NCBI RefSeq assembly: GCF_000805385.1
Contig: NZ_JTJW01000010.1
Span: 310,001 to 374,000, forward strand
Source of the DNA: Mycolicibacterium setense
GTDB taxonomy: Bacteria > Actinomycetota > Actinomycetes > Mycobacteriales > Mycobacteriaceae
Direction: 5' to 3'
Length of the DNA stretch: 64,000 nucleotides
Shown here: positions 50,009-59,913 of the stretch, piece by piece
Layout of the letters: every line of letters begins with the position of its first letter
How positions within the stretch are numbered: the stretch's first letter is position 1
Notes under the pieces: generated by a model
The model's database searches: none
Told to the model about the DNA's origin: nothing
What the model saw: the letters and a program-made list of their open reading frames with translations, nothing else
Position numbers and translations under genes: made by a program

Positions 50009-53000
50009 ATGAGCCTCGACGAGAACCAGAGATCGATCGATGAGCTGCTCGATCGGGCCGTACACGCTTGCAACCGGGGTGACCGCGCCACCGCAGCCAC
50101 CCTCGCCGAGCAGGTTCTTGCTGTAGACCACGGCAACCCCGATGCCGAGGACCTGCTCGCCTCCGACGGTCACGGAGAAATCCGCCGGCTCACGTTGATG
50201 TTCATCGACCTCGTCGACTCGACGGCTCTGTCCACGCGCGTCGAACCGGAGACCTACCGCACGCTTGTCGGCCGATACCGCCAGGACGTGATACGCCTCG
50301 TCAATCACTACGAAGGCCACATCAGTTCGACCAAGGGTGACGGCCTGCTGGCCGTGTTCGGCCATCCCAAAGCCCACGAGAACGACGTCAGACGTGCCGT
50401 CGCCGCCGCTTTGGAGATCACGCATGCGGTCGCACGAATCAGCGAACAGGCCGTCCGTCGTTTCGGGGTGACAATCGATGTGCGGGTCGGCGTGCACCGG
50501 GGCGTCGTCTACCTCGACACCGCGCAGGACGACGTCTACGGATTCGCCGCGAATCTCGCCGCCCGCATCTCCTCACTCGCGGCACCGGGGACGGTCGCCG
50601 TATCGGACGCGGTCGCGGCCCTGGTCGGCGGCACGTTCGAACTCGCGGCCTGTGCGGCCGCACCGGTCAAGGGCGTCGACGAGCCGGTGAACCACCATCA
50701 GGTGCTCTCGGACTACCCGACAGTGGTTACGCCGCGGATGGCCGCGCTGGTCGGGCGGCGCCGCGAGCGTTCCTGGTTGGAGCACGCCTGGCACCAGGCA
50801 AGAAATGGCACGTCGAAATGCCCAGGAGTCGCGTTCCGCGGCGAGGCGGGCATCGGCAAAACGCGGCTGGTGCAAGTCGCCTCGGAGCTGGTCATGAAAT
50901 CGGGCGGAGCGGTCGTCGAACTGCGGGGTTCACCGTTGCACGTCGACGCCGGCCTGTACCCGATACGGCGCCTGCTCGAACGCCGTTGTGGCATCAGCCG
51001 CCTCACCGAAGCCACTGAGCGGGTACGTCTGCTGGATACCGAACTACGTTCGCGGGCAATGGATCCGGCGACAGCCATACCGCTGCTGGCACCGGTGCTA
51101 GGAGTCGCACCCGAACATGGATACCAGCCCGCCATCGCCGAGGGCCGCACCCTGTACGAGCTGATCGGCGCCACAGTGCACCAATACCTGTTGGCGTGTC
51201 TGAACGGCGATGCAGGCCTCATCGTGGCCGAGGACATGCACTGGTTCGATCCTTCGACCATGGACGTGGTGAATGCCCTGCTCGCTCGGGCCGACGGGCA
51301 GCTACTGGTGGTGCTCACCGGACGAGAAGGCAAGTGGCTCAAGCCCGACTGGCCGGTCGAACTGTTCGAGCTCACAGCGCTGAGTGCCGACGAGTGCGAC
51401 GAGATGATCGACGCGCTGGCGCCGGTCGTGACAGACGCGCAGAAGGCCGTCGTGCGAAGTCGGTGTGACGGAATCCCGTTCTACATCGAGCATGTCGTAG
51501 CAGCCTTGGACTCCGGCGGGTACGACGAGCATGTACCCGAGGCGCTATATGAGCAGTTGTTCGCCCGACTGCACACCCGGCCGGGTGTGGTGCCCGTGGT
51601 CGAGGCGGCGGCCGTCATCGGGCGAAGCGGTGATCTTGCCCTGCTCCGGTCGGTGGTAGGCCCCGACGTCGATGCCGAAACCGTGGTCGCTGAGCTGACC
51701 GAAGCCCAGGTATTCCAGGTCGAGGCCGCCGACCGCTGGCGGTTCCGCCATGAATTGCTACGCGAAGTGGCCGGGGAGTTGGCGCCGCCGAGTAGGCAAC
51801 GTGAGCTTCACGCCCGGGTGGCACGCCAGCTGGTTGACGACGGCTCTGGTGTGGAGCCCGATTGGCGGTTGGTCGCACGTCATTACGAGGGTGCGCACCG
51901 TTTCGTCGAAGCGGTTGCGTCGTACCAGAAAGCGTGCGTACAGGCCAGGCGCCGCGGTGCCGCGTTAGAAGCGTGCACATATCTGACCAACGCGCTCGAT
52001 CAGTTGGACCATTGCGCCACCGGACCGGAGCACGACAGGCTGGAGATTGCGCTGCGCCTGGAGCGGGGTTTTCTGATCGGGGCCGCGCACGGAAGCATGA
52101 GCGGTGACGCCCCGGCCGACTTCGAACGCTGCCTGGAATTGGCGGCCGACGGGCTACATCAGGACGAACTCTTCGCCACCCTGACCGCACTGCTGAGCTA
52201 CTACGTCCCCCGGGCCGAACTGCGCCGAGCCCACGAACTCTTGGTCTCGGCCGGGAGCATCACGAAAGACCGGCCGTGGCTGGACCGGGCGATCGCCTCC
52301 TCGATGGGTTCCGTCACCTGGCTCGAGGGGAACTTCGCGGTGGCCCGCGGGCATCTGGTGAGGGCCTTGGTCAACCGGTCCGCGGCCGATCCACCCGAGC
52401 TGGACACAACCTGGCGAGGCAACACCGACCCCATCTCGGGCGCACACACCTACCTCGCACTCACTCATCTCATCGCCGGGGACCTCGGGCGCGCGAAGGC
52501 TGAACTGGCCGGGTCGGTGCGCCGCTGCGAAGAGCTCGGCTTCCCTCTGAACGCTTTCAATCGGGCACACACATACTTCAAGGAGATCTGGGTGTGCCTC
52601 GAGGCCGGCCAGGTCGACGCGGCAACCACCCTTTCCGCTGAAATGCGCCGCTGCACCGAGGATTCCGGTCTGGACCTGTGGCGTGTCGTCAGTGCCACCG
52701 AGCACGCCACCGTCAAGGCGGTCGCGGCCTTGCGCGCCGGCGCCGACGCCGCCGCGTTGGAAGCCGCCGCGGCGAACATCGCAAGGCGCGTCGACGGATC
52801 GCGACTGATGCATCTGAATGTCTATCTCACCTTTCATGACTCGATCGTCGGCCGACTGCTGATCGCTGCAGGCCGGACAGACAAGGCACGCGAACGGCTT
52901 GAAATGTCACTACAACAAGCGGAGGACAGCGGAATGCACTTTCACGACGCCGAACTGATGCGGTTGCGCGCCCACACGTTGTCGACGGAATCGGCCCAGC

Positions 53001-53191
53001 GCACGGCCCTGGCCGCTGCATTGGACCTCGCCCGCCGCCAAGACGCAGTCCTCTTCGAATTACGCTGTCTCCTGGACTCTTTCGATTTGTTCGGCGACGG
53101 TGACCCCGCTGCGCTGGCCACCGTGGTGAGCCGCTTGCCCGAGAACGCCCGCTGGCCGGAACAGGTGCGGGCCGAGCGGATCCTGTCGTGA
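50009..53191 (+). CDS. class III nucleotidyl cyclase-STAND ATPase regulator
   Basis: 1060 residues. After a short helical N-terminus, a class III cyclase domain spans about 58-230: metal Asp67 and Asp111 (LTLMFIDLVDSTALS; STKGDGLLAVFG), with Lys109 near the specificity position. Then an ATPase domain with Walker A FRGEAGIGKTRL (about 285) and VAEDMHWFDPS as Walker B, and a long TPR-like helical C-terminus. No HTH at the end, unlike LuxR relatives. GCAGGAGGA precedes the ATG. The stop overlaps the start of the FAD oxidoreductase (GTGA). Confidence 0.92.
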   Translation: MSLDENQRSIDELLDRAVHACNRGDRATAATLAEQVLAVDHGNPDAEDLLASDGHGEIRRLTLMFIDLVDSTALSTRVEPETYRTLVGRYRQDVIRLVNHYEGHISSTKGDGLLAVFGHPKAHENDVRRAVAAALEITHAVARISEQAVRRFGVTIDVRVGVHRGVVYLDTAQDDVYGFAANLAARISSLAAPGTVAVSDAVAALVGGTFELAACAAAPVKGVDEPVNHHQVLSDYPTVVTPRMAALVGRRRERSWLEHAWHQARNGTSKCPGVAFRGEAGIGKTRLVQVASELVMKSGGAVVELRGSPLHVDAGLYPIRRLLERRCGISRLTEATERVRLLDTELRSRAMDPATAIPLLAPVLGVAPEHGYQPAIAEGRTLYELIGATVHQYLLACLNGDAGLIVAEDMHWFDPSTMDVVNALLARADGQLLVVLTGREGKWLKPDWPVELFELTALSADECDEMIDALAPVVTDAQKAVVRSRCDGIPFYIEHVVAALDSGGYDEHVPEALYEQLFARLHTRPGVVPVVEAAAVIGRSGDLALLRSVVGPDVDAETVVAELTEAQVFQVEAADRWRFRHELLREVAGELAPPSRQRELHARVARQLVDDGSGVEPDWRLVARHYEGAHRFVEAVASYQKACVQARRRGAALEACTYLTNALDQLDHCATGPEHDRLEIALRLERGFLIGAAHGSMSGDAPADFERCLELAADGLHQDELFATLTALLSYYVPRAELRRAHELLVSAGSITKDRPWLDRAIASSMGSVTWLEGNFAVARGHLVRALVNRSAADPPELDTTWRGNTDPISGAHTYLALTHLIAGDLGRAKAELAGSVRRCEELGFPLNAFNRAHTYFKEIWVCLEAGQVDAATTLSAEMRRCTEDSGLDLWRVVSATEHATVKAVAALRAGADAAALEAAAANIARRVDGSRLMHLNVYLTFHDSIVGRLLIAAGRTDKARERLEMSLQQAEDSGMHFHDAELMRLRAHTLSTESAQRTALAAALDLARRQDAVLFELRCLLDSFDLFGDGDPAALATVVSRLPENARWPEQVRAERILS

Positions 53192-54891
53192 CTACCGTCG
53201 CGGTGCTCGGGGGCGGCGTCGGCGGTCTGACCGCGGCCCACGAACTGGCCGACCGCGGGTTCGATGTCACCGTCTACGAGTGGCGGCCGGCGTTCGGAGG
53301 GAAGGCCCGGTCGATGCCGTTTCCCGGGTCGGGAACCGGTCAGCGCAAGGACCTGCCCGGCGAGCACGGGTTCCGATTCTTCCCCGGCTTCTACCGCCAT
53401 GTCCCGGACACCATGGTGCGGATCCCGCACAACGGCCGAACCGTCGCCGACCACCTCGTCACGGCAACGCAGATGATGTTGGCGCAGGCGAACGGCGCCA
53501 ACGAGGTCATCACGCCAACCCAGTTCCCGCCTTCGCTCGACAACCTGTCGGTCACCATCAAGGCCATCTGGGACCTCGGTGTGGGCCTGGGCATCCCGCC
53601 GCTCGAGATGACCGCCTTCGTGGAACGGCTGTTGACCCTGATGTGCTCGTGCGAGGAACGCCGGTTCGGTCAGTGGGAGCACACCAGTTGGTGGGATTTC
53701 GTCGAGGCCGACAAGCGCTCAGTCAAGTTCCAGAAGTTTCTGGCCAGAGGCATGACCCGCACCCTCGTCGCGGCCAAGGCCGAGGAGATGTCGGCCCGTA
53801 CCGGCGGACTCATCCTGTGCCAGTTGATGTTCGATCTGGTGCGAACCGATGGGCGCTTGGACCGGATCTTGGACGGGCCGACCAGCGACGTCTGGATCGA
53901 CCCGTGGACCGCACATCTCGAGGACCTCGGCGTGGAACTGAAGCACGGCTGCAAAATCGAGAGGATCGACTGCAATGGCACCCGCATCACAGGGGTGTCG
54001 ATGTCGGTCGACGGCCAGTCCACGCAAGTGGTGGCCGACCATTATGTGGCAGCGCTGCCCAAAGAGCGCCTCCAGGACCTCCTCACCCCTGCTCTGAAGG
54101 CAGCCGAGCCGCGACTGGTCGCCCTACCGCGCCTGAAGACCGACTGGATGAACGGCGCGATGTTCTATCTGGACGTCGACAAGCCCCTGATCCCCGGCCA
54201 CTCCATCTTCATCGACTCCGCGTGGTCGTTGACCGCAATCTCCCAGGCCCAGTTCTGGCGCGGCTTCGATTGGACGAAGCGCGGTGACGGCCGCGTCGAA
54301 GGCATTCTGTCGGTTGACATCTCAGCCTGGGACAAGCTCGGCAGCAACGGGCAGAAAGCCAACGCATGCAGTCGTGAGGAGATCCGCGACGAGGTGTGGA
54401 AGCAACTCACCGACCACATCGACGACGGCTCGCTCGACGATGCAAATGTTCTCGACTTCTTTCTCGACCCGGCGATCGACATCCCCGCTCCTCCGTCAAA
54501 GGTCGAGACCAAGAACCACGAACCCCTGCTGATCAACACCAAGGGCTCGTGGACCGACCGGCCTGATGCTGTCACTGCCATTCCGAACCTCTTCCTGGCG
54601 GCGGATTTCGTCAGGACCTACACCGACCTGGCGACGATGGAGGCCGCCAACGAGGCCGCCCGTCGTGCGGTGAACGGGATACTCGACGCCACCGGGTCAA
54701 CGGCGCAGCGCTGCCCGGTCTGGCCACTGCGGGAGCCACCGGCACTGGCGCCGATCCGCAGGTTCGACAAGCTCCGGTGGCAGGCCGGCCTCCCCGTCAT
54801 CAAGCCGCCCATCAAGATCGACGCGAGCGGGGTGCCCGGCCCCACCGGTGTCCTCGCCCGCGGCCTGCTCTCGGTGCTCGGATTCAGCTGA
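53188..54891 (+). CDS. FAD-dependent amine-oxidase/phytoene-desaturase-like oxidoreductase
   Basis: 567 residues from GTG. FAD-binding VAVLGGGVGGLTAAHELADR near 4-23 followed by VYEWRPAFGGKARS, and a C-terminal FLAADFVRTYTDLATMEAANEA (split) that closes the FAD site, as in carotenoid desaturases and hydroxysqualene dehydroxylases. Substrate unknown. Its GTG overlaps the cyclase stop, an unusual direct coupling of a signalling protein to one enzyme. Confidence 0.9.
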   Translation: MTTVAVLGGGVGGLTAAHELADRGFDVTVYEWRPAFGGKARSMPFPGSGTGQRKDLPGEHGFRFFPGFYRHVPDTMVRIPHNGRTVADHLVTATQMMLAQANGANEVITPTQFPPSLDNLSVTIKAIWDLGVGLGIPPLEMTAFVERLLTLMCSCEERRFGQWEHTSWWDFVEADKRSVKFQKFLARGMTRTLVAAKAEEMSARTGGLILCQLMFDLVRTDGRLDRILDGPTSDVWIDPWTAHLEDLGVELKHGCKIERIDCNGTRITGVSMSVDGQSTQVVADHYVAALPKERLQDLLTPALKAAEPRLVALPRLKTDWMNGAMFYLDVDKPLIPGHSIFIDSAWSLTAISQAQFWRGFDWTKRGDGRVEGILSVDISAWDKLGSNGQKANACSREEIRDEVWKQLTDHIDDGSLDDANVLDFFLDPAIDIPAPPSKVETKNHEPLLINTKGSWTDRPDAVTAIPNLFLAADFVRTYTDLATMEAANEAARRAVNGILDATGSTAQRCPVWPLREPPALAPIRRFDKLRWQAGLPVIKPPIKIDASGVPGPTGVLARGLLSVLGFS

Positions 54892-54895
54892 CTTC

Positions 54896-55732
54896 CTACA
54901 GGAAAGATCTCGCCGATTCTTTGGGGTGATCGGCGATGCCCGCGAGCGCCCGTAGGTTACCGGCGACGTCACGGCTTTCATTGCTGGTGATGCCGCGCAG
55001 GAGGAGTGCAATCGGCGGCCACTTCTTCGGCGGTTCCAGGTACCAGGCACCCAGGCCCGCCGCCCACGCGATCTGATGGACCCGCTTCTCATGCGTGGCG
55101 TCTTGGGCCAGGGCCAGACCGATCGCGAAGTTCCAGGCTCCCTCTCGGAACTGCGTGAGGGTGGTCTTGATGAACACGTCCTCCTTGGGTATGGCCAAGC
55201 GGAGCAGCCGCAGCCGAGGTGAGCGGCGCTGGACGATGTCGAGCATGTCGGGGGTCTGCAGGGCCACGAGTCCGTTGACGCGGTCGAAATCAGGTTTGAT
55301 CTCCCTGAGCCGGTCCGCGGACAGCTCGACCACGGCGATCCCGAGGTCGTAGCAGATATGTGCGTTCAAGCTGGCGACCATGTGCTGCAACATGGACGCC
55401 CGGGTGTTGTGGTGGTTGATGAACGCGACCTCCCACGGGAGTGTCAGTGCCTGCCGTTCGTACCGGTCCGGATGGAAGAACGCGTTCAGCGCATCGAAGT
55501 ACCGCTTCGCGAACACGCAGTCGAGTTGCTCGATCCACTGGGGATCGCGGAACTTGCCGTCTTCGACCGCGCGTTTGATCGCGATGGTTCCCCTCTTGTA
55601 GAGAACGGCGAAGTAGCCGATGGTGCTCTCCGCCTCGATCGACCAGTCGATGATCGCGTCCAGACTGCGCACCACGCCATCGAAGGTTGTCGCTTCTTCC
55701 AGGGGTTCCAGAACGAGAGTCTGTGTCGTCAT
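54896..55732 (-). CDS. DUF5995 family protein
   Basis: 278 residues. Features of DUF5995: DCVFAKRYFDALNAFFHPDR (about 72-91), SLNAHICYDLGIAVVELS and DFDRVNGLVALQTPDMLDIV. Predominantly helical; His/Asp in the NAHICYD segment could be functional. No signal peptide. ATG at 55732; a longer frame upstream is Arg-rich and unlikely. It converges with the FAD oxidoreductase (4-bp gap) and is divergent from the molybdenum hydroxylase operon. Function unknown. Confidence 0.82.
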   Translation of the reverse strand: MTTQTLVLEPLEEATTFDGVVRSLDAIIDWSIEAESTIGYFAVLYKRGTIAIKRAVEDGKFRDPQWIEQLDCVFAKRYFDALNAFFHPDRYERQALTLPWEVAFINHHNTRASMLQHMVASLNAHICYDLGIAVVELSADRLREIKPDFDRVNGLVALQTPDMLDIVQRRSPRLRLLRLAIPKEDVFIKTTLTQFREGAWNFAIGLALAQDATHEKRVHQIAWAAGLGAWYLEPPKKWPPIALLLRGITSNESRDVAGNLRALAGIADHPKESARSFL

Positions 55733-55886
55733 GGTTGATCCACCGCCTTTGTCCGACCGAGTACAGATTCGCCCGGTACGCCCGCGGTGTCGTGAGTAGC
55801 CGCCTACCCTAGTTTCCTGCGGAAATGACACTCTCTTCTTCAGGCATGTTGCTTTCCGATGTACGATAACCACACTCTTGATAAGG

Positions 55887-55925
55887 CGTCGGACCCTCCG
55901 ACGACCACCTGGGTTATGCGCATAA
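55887..55925. promoter_or_regulatory. two palindromes upstream of the molybdenum hydroxylase operon
   Basis: CGTCGGA-CCC-TCCGACG (55887-55903) and the 12-bp perfect palindrome TTATGCGCATAA (55914-55925) lie in the 232-bp divergent gap, 40-78 bp before the operon start. Either may be an operator; the rest of the gap shows no gene. Confidence 0.42.
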
Positions 55926-55964
55926 GCCCTGCGCACAAGTAGACCGACGGATTGGAGCGATCCT

Positions 55965-58334
55965 ATGGCGTCAGCCGCACCGGAGACCGTCGCAAACCGC
56001 TACGCCGGCAGACGGGTCGAACGGGTGGAGGACACCCGGTTGCTCACCGGACGCGGTACGTACGTCGACGACATCACGCGACCCGGCATGCTCCACGCCT
56101 GCTTCGTCCGCAGTCCCTATGCGCACGCCAGGTTCAGCGTCATCAATGCCGCTGCAGCCCTGGCGCTTCCCGGCGTGCACGCCGTGCTCACCGCCGCCGA
56201 CCTCAACCCGGAGGTCAGAGAGGCCTGGCACGCCGTCGCGGGCAAGGACGTACCCGACACCCCGCGCCCGCCGCTGGCCGAGGGCGAGGTGAAGTTCGTC
56301 GGCGATCCGGTGGCCCTTGTCATCGCCGCGAACCGCTACATCGCCGAAGACGCAGTGGACCTTGTCGACGTCGACTACGAGCCGCTGCCCGCGATCGCCG
56401 ACTTCCGCCAGGCACTCACTTCCGAGGTGTCCGTCCACGAGGCCTTCAGCGACAACAATGCCGGCGGCATGGCCGGAATGCCGCCCGATGAGGAAGTCTT
56501 CGGGTCCGCGCCGCATGTGGTGAAAGAGCACATCTACCAACAGATGCACGTCCCGGTGCCGATCGAGACCCGGGGCATGGTCACCGAATGGTCGGCAACC
56601 TCGGGCGAGCTGACCATTTGGGCGTCTACCCAGACCCCGCACGAACTGAGGGCCTTCGCCGCGCGCCTGCTCGGCATCCCGGCCCAGCACGTGCGGGTCA
56701 TCATGCGCGACACCGGCGGCGGGTTCGGCCAGAAGGTCGTTCCGATGCGCGAGGACATGTGCATCATGCTGGCCGCACGGCACGTGCCGGGTGCGCTGAA
56801 GTGGATCGAGGACCGCCGGGAGAACCTGATGTCGGCCGGTCAGTCCCGCCACGTGGACGGCGACGTGCGCATGGCATTCGACGATGACGGCAACATTCTC
56901 GCCGCCGACATCGACTTCATCCAGGATGTCGGCGCGTACCCGACGCCGTATCCGGTGCTGACGACCGCGGCGATCGGCATGTTCTTCCCCGGCCCGTACC
57001 GGGTGCCCAAGGCCAGCTTCAATTACAAGACGGTGTTCTCCAACACCGCCGGCCTGCACGCCTACCGTGGCCCGTGGCAGTACGAAACCCTCACGCGCGA
57101 AATACTTCTCGACATCGGCGCCCGCATGATGGGCATGGATCCGGTGGATCTGAGGCGCAAGAACCTGTTGCGCCGCGACGAGATGCCCTACTTCAACCCC
57201 AACGGCATGCCGTATGACCATGTGGCCCCGATCGAGACGTTCGAGCAGGCCGTCAAGATCCTCGATCACGAGGGCTTCCGCAAGGAGCAGGCCGAGGCGC
57301 TGGCTCAGGGGCGCTATCTGGGGCTGGGTTTCTCGGCCTACATCGAGCCGACCGGCGCGGCCACCGGCCACCTCGCGAGCGAGGGCTGCACCATCCGGAT
57401 GGAGCCGACCGGCAAGATCAATGTGTACGTCAACGGCGGGTCCACCGGAAACAGCTTGGAAACCACCGTCATCCAGCTCACCGCCGACGCGCTCGGTGCC
57501 GACATCGACGATGTCGCGACCATTCAGGGCGACACCGCGGTGACGCCTTACGGCGCGGGCACCCAGGGCAGCCGCAGTGCCCCGATGACCGCGGGTGCGG
57601 TCAACGAGGCGGGCACCATCCTGCGCACACAACTGGTGGCGATGGCAGCGGCACGACTCGAGGTCGAGGAGTCCGAGATCGAGCTCGGAGGCTCGAAAGC
57701 GGTCGCGCGCAACAATCCCGAGAAGAGCGTGAGCTTCGCCGATCTGGCGTACCGCGCCCACTACGAGCCCCAGATGCTGCCGCCGGGAATGTCGGCCAAC
57801 CTGGAGGCCACCGCGCGCTACACCGCACCGCCGACCGCCCCGATCCACTGGGCCAACGCCACCCACGCCTGCACCTGTGAGGTCGACGTGGTCACCGGGC
57901 ACGTCACGCTCACCCGCTACATCGTCAGCGAGGATGTCGGCCCGATGATCAACCCCAACGTGGTCGAGGGTCAGATCGCCGGCGGCACCGTCCAGGGCAT
58001 CGGCGGGGCGCTGCTGGAGAAGCTGTCCTACGATGACGCCGGAAACCCTTTGTCCTCAACCTTTGTCGACTATCTGCTGCCCACGGCCACCGAGGTGCCG
58101 GTGATCGAGTACGGCCACGTCGAGATCCCCGGCCCCGGCGTCGGCGGCTACAAGGGTGCGGGCGAGGGCGGGGCCATCGGCTCCACGCCCGCCGTCATCA
58201 ACGCCGTCAACGACGCGCTGGCGCCGCTCGGGGTCACTCTCACCACACTGCCCGCCACCCCGGCGGCCATCGTCGAGGCCATCGAGCGGGCGCAGCAAAC
58301 CAGCTCGCAGGAACCATCAAGAAGGGATCACTGA
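55965..58334 (+). CDS. molybdenum hydroxylase large subunit (xanthine dehydrogenase/CoxL family)
   Basis: 789 residues. Molybdopterin-cytosine-dinucleotide enzyme: GGGFGQKVVPMREDM (Mo-cofactor), active-loop AYRGPWQYET, and catalytic Glu in VGGYKGAGEGGAIGS. The CO dehydrogenase signature loop AYRCSFR with its Cys is absent, so it is not a CO oxidase. Substrate probably an aldehyde, N-heterocycle or aromatic compound. First gene of a large-CoxG-FAD-FeS operon; GGAGCGATCCT precedes the ATG. Confidence 0.9.
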   Translation: MASAAPETVANRYAGRRVERVEDTRLLTGRGTYVDDITRPGMLHACFVRSPYAHARFSVINAAAALALPGVHAVLTAADLNPEVREAWHAVAGKDVPDTPRPPLAEGEVKFVGDPVALVIAANRYIAEDAVDLVDVDYEPLPAIADFRQALTSEVSVHEAFSDNNAGGMAGMPPDEEVFGSAPHVVKEHIYQQMHVPVPIETRGMVTEWSATSGELTIWASTQTPHELRAFAARLLGIPAQHVRVIMRDTGGGFGQKVVPMREDMCIMLAARHVPGALKWIEDRRENLMSAGQSRHVDGDVRMAFDDDGNILAADIDFIQDVGAYPTPYPVLTTAAIGMFFPGPYRVPKASFNYKTVFSNTAGLHAYRGPWQYETLTREILLDIGARMMGMDPVDLRRKNLLRRDEMPYFNPNGMPYDHVAPIETFEQAVKILDHEGFRKEQAEALAQGRYLGLGFSAYIEPTGAATGHLASEGCTIRMEPTGKINVYVNGGSTGNSLETTVIQLTADALGADIDDVATIQGDTAVTPYGAGTQGSRSAPMTAGAVNEAGTILRTQLVAMAAARLEVEESEIELGGSKAVARNNPEKSVSFADLAYRAHYEPQMLPPGMSANLEATARYTAPPTAPIHWANATHACTCEVDVVTGHVTLTRYIVSEDVGPMINPNVVEGQIAGGTVQGIGGALLEKLSYDDAGNPLSSTFVDYLLPTATEVPVIEYGHVEIPGPGVGGYKGAGEGGAIGSTPAVINAVNDALAPLGVTLTTLPATPAAIVEAIERAQQTSSQEPSRRDH

Positions 58335-58336
58335 TC

Positions 58337-59032
58337 GTGGAGCTCAACAACGAATTCCGGGTCGCGGTACCTGCGGCGAAAACCTGGGAGGTGCTCACTG
58401 ACGTCGAACGCGTGGCGCCGTGCCTGCCCGGCGCCACGCTGCTGAGCGTCGACGGTGATGATTTCACCGGTGCCGTCAAGGTGAAGGTCGGTCCGATCAC
58501 GGTGTCCTACAAGGGCGATGCCACGTTCCAGGAAAAGGACGTGGCCGCCCAGCGCGTGGTCCTCAAGGCCAACGGCAAGGAGACCCGCGGCAACGGCACC
58601 GCCTCGGCCATCGTGACGGCCCAGCTGAAAGACGAGGGCGACTCGACGACCGTGGTGGTCACCACGGATCTGGCGATCTCCGGCAAGGCCGCTCAGTTCG
58701 GCCGCGGTGTGTTGGCCGACGTGTCCGGCAGCCTGATCGACCAGTTCGCCCGCAGCTTGGAGGCCGAACTGCTCGGCAGTTCGCGGGCAGCGGCCGAGAC
58801 CGGCACCGCCACAACACCTGACGCACCGCAGGAGGCCGCTCCGATCAACGCGCTCGCCCTGGCCAAGGTGATGGCGGTGCCGATGGCCAAGCGGTTCGCC
58901 CCGGCCATCGGCGCGGCCGCCGCCGCGGGCGTGCTCGGCTTCCTCATCGGCCGGGCCGGCCGCAAGAGCCGCAGACACACCGTGCTGACACCCGAGGACC
59001 TGCAGGCCGCCCTGCTGCGGTTGGTGTCATGA
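58337..59032 (+). CDS. CoxG-like SRPBCC protein
   Basis: 231 residues from GTG, two bases after the large-subunit stop. N-terminal SRPBCC domain (ELNNEFRVAVPAAKTWEVLT, then VAPCLPGATLLSV and VKVGPITVSYKGDATF) typical of CoxG, which recruits CO dehydrogenase-type enzymes to the membrane. A C-terminal Ala/Gly hydrophobic helix (IGAAAAAGVLGFLIGRAGRK) supports membrane anchoring. The stop overlaps the FAD subunit start by 4 bp. Confidence 0.92.
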   Translation: MELNNEFRVAVPAAKTWEVLTDVERVAPCLPGATLLSVDGDDFTGAVKVKVGPITVSYKGDATFQEKDVAAQRVVLKANGKETRGNGTASAIVTAQLKDEGDSTTVVVTTDLAISGKAAQFGRGVLADVSGSLIDQFARSLEAELLGSSRAAAETGTATTPDAPQEAAPINALALAKVMAVPMAKRFAPAIGAAAAAGVLGFLIGRAGRKSRRHTVLTPEDLQAALLRLVS

Positions 59033-59913
59033 AGCCGGCCCCCTTCGCGTATCACCGGCCCGCCACGATCTCCGAGGCGGTGGCCATGCTGGGCGAGTAC
59101 GGCGAAGACGCCAAGATCCTGGCCGGCGGTCAGAGCCTGGTGCCGATGCTCGCCATGCGACTGACGCACTTCGAGAACCTCATCGACATCTCGCGGCTGT
59201 CCGAGCTGAACGACATTGCCCTGCAGGGCAACGAGGTTCGGATCGGCGCGGCCACCCCGCATGCCATGGTGGGCCTGGACGACGAGATCGCCGATTCGGT
59301 GCCGCTGCTCACCCTGGCCACCCCGCACATCGGGCATTTCCAGATCCGCAGCCGCGGCACCCTCGGTGGTGCGATCGCGCACGCCGACCCGGCCGCCGAG
59401 TACGCAGCCGTCGCATTGGCCCTCGACGCAACGATCGAGGCGACGTCGGCACGCGGCACCCGCCAGATTCCGGCAACGGAGTTCTTCACCGGGCTGTGGG
59501 AAACGTCGCTGGCCGCCGACGAGATCCTCACCGCGGTGCGCTTCCCGGTGGCCTCGGGCCGGAGCGGCTTCGGCATTGCCGAATTCGCCCGTCGCCATGG
59601 CGATTTCGCGATAGCCGGCGCTGTCGTCGGTTTCGAACTCGACGAAGATGACCGAATTACCCACTGCGGTATCGGCCTGCTCGGGCTGGGCTCAACCCCG
59701 TTGCGGGCCACCCCGGCCGAGGCGGCGTTGATCGGCACCCCGATCGGCGGCCTCACCGCCGACGAGATCGGGCAGCTGGCGGTGTCCGAGCTCACCGACA
59801 TTCCTTCCGATCTGCAGGGCACCGCGTCATACCGGGCGCGGGTCGGGGCCGCCATGGTCTCCAGAGCCTGGACCCAGGCAACCACGCACGCCGAGGAGGC
59901 TCTCAATGCATGA
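59029..59913 (+). CDS. molybdenum hydroxylase FAD subunit (CoxM-like)
   Basis: 294 residues. FAD-binding signatures AKILAGGQSLVPMLAMRL (about 28-45) and the later RSRGTLGGAIAHADPAAEYA. Carries electrons from the iron-sulfur subunit. ATG overlaps the coxG-like stop; its own end overlaps the FeS subunit start by 8 bp, giving a tightly coupled operon. Confidence 0.94.
   Translation: MKPAPFAYHRPATISEAVAMLGEYGEDAKILAGGQSLVPMLAMRLTHFENLIDISRLSELNDIALQGNEVRIGAATPHAMVGLDDEIADSVPLLTLATPHIGHFQIRSRGTLGGAIAHADPAAEYAAVALALDATIEATSARGTRQIPATEFFTGLWETSLAADEILTAVRFPVASGRSGFGIAEFARRHGDFAIAGAVVGFELDEDDRITHCGIGLLGLGSTPLRATPAEAALIGTPIGGLTADEIGQLAVSELTDIPSDLQGTASYRARVGAAMVSRAWTQATTHAEEALNA

Noticed and set aside
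55971..57902. 643-codon minus-strand frame opposite the molybdenum hydroxylase
   Set aside because: Pure antisense frame of a strongly conserved enzyme; many His, Gly and Arg runs and no motif.
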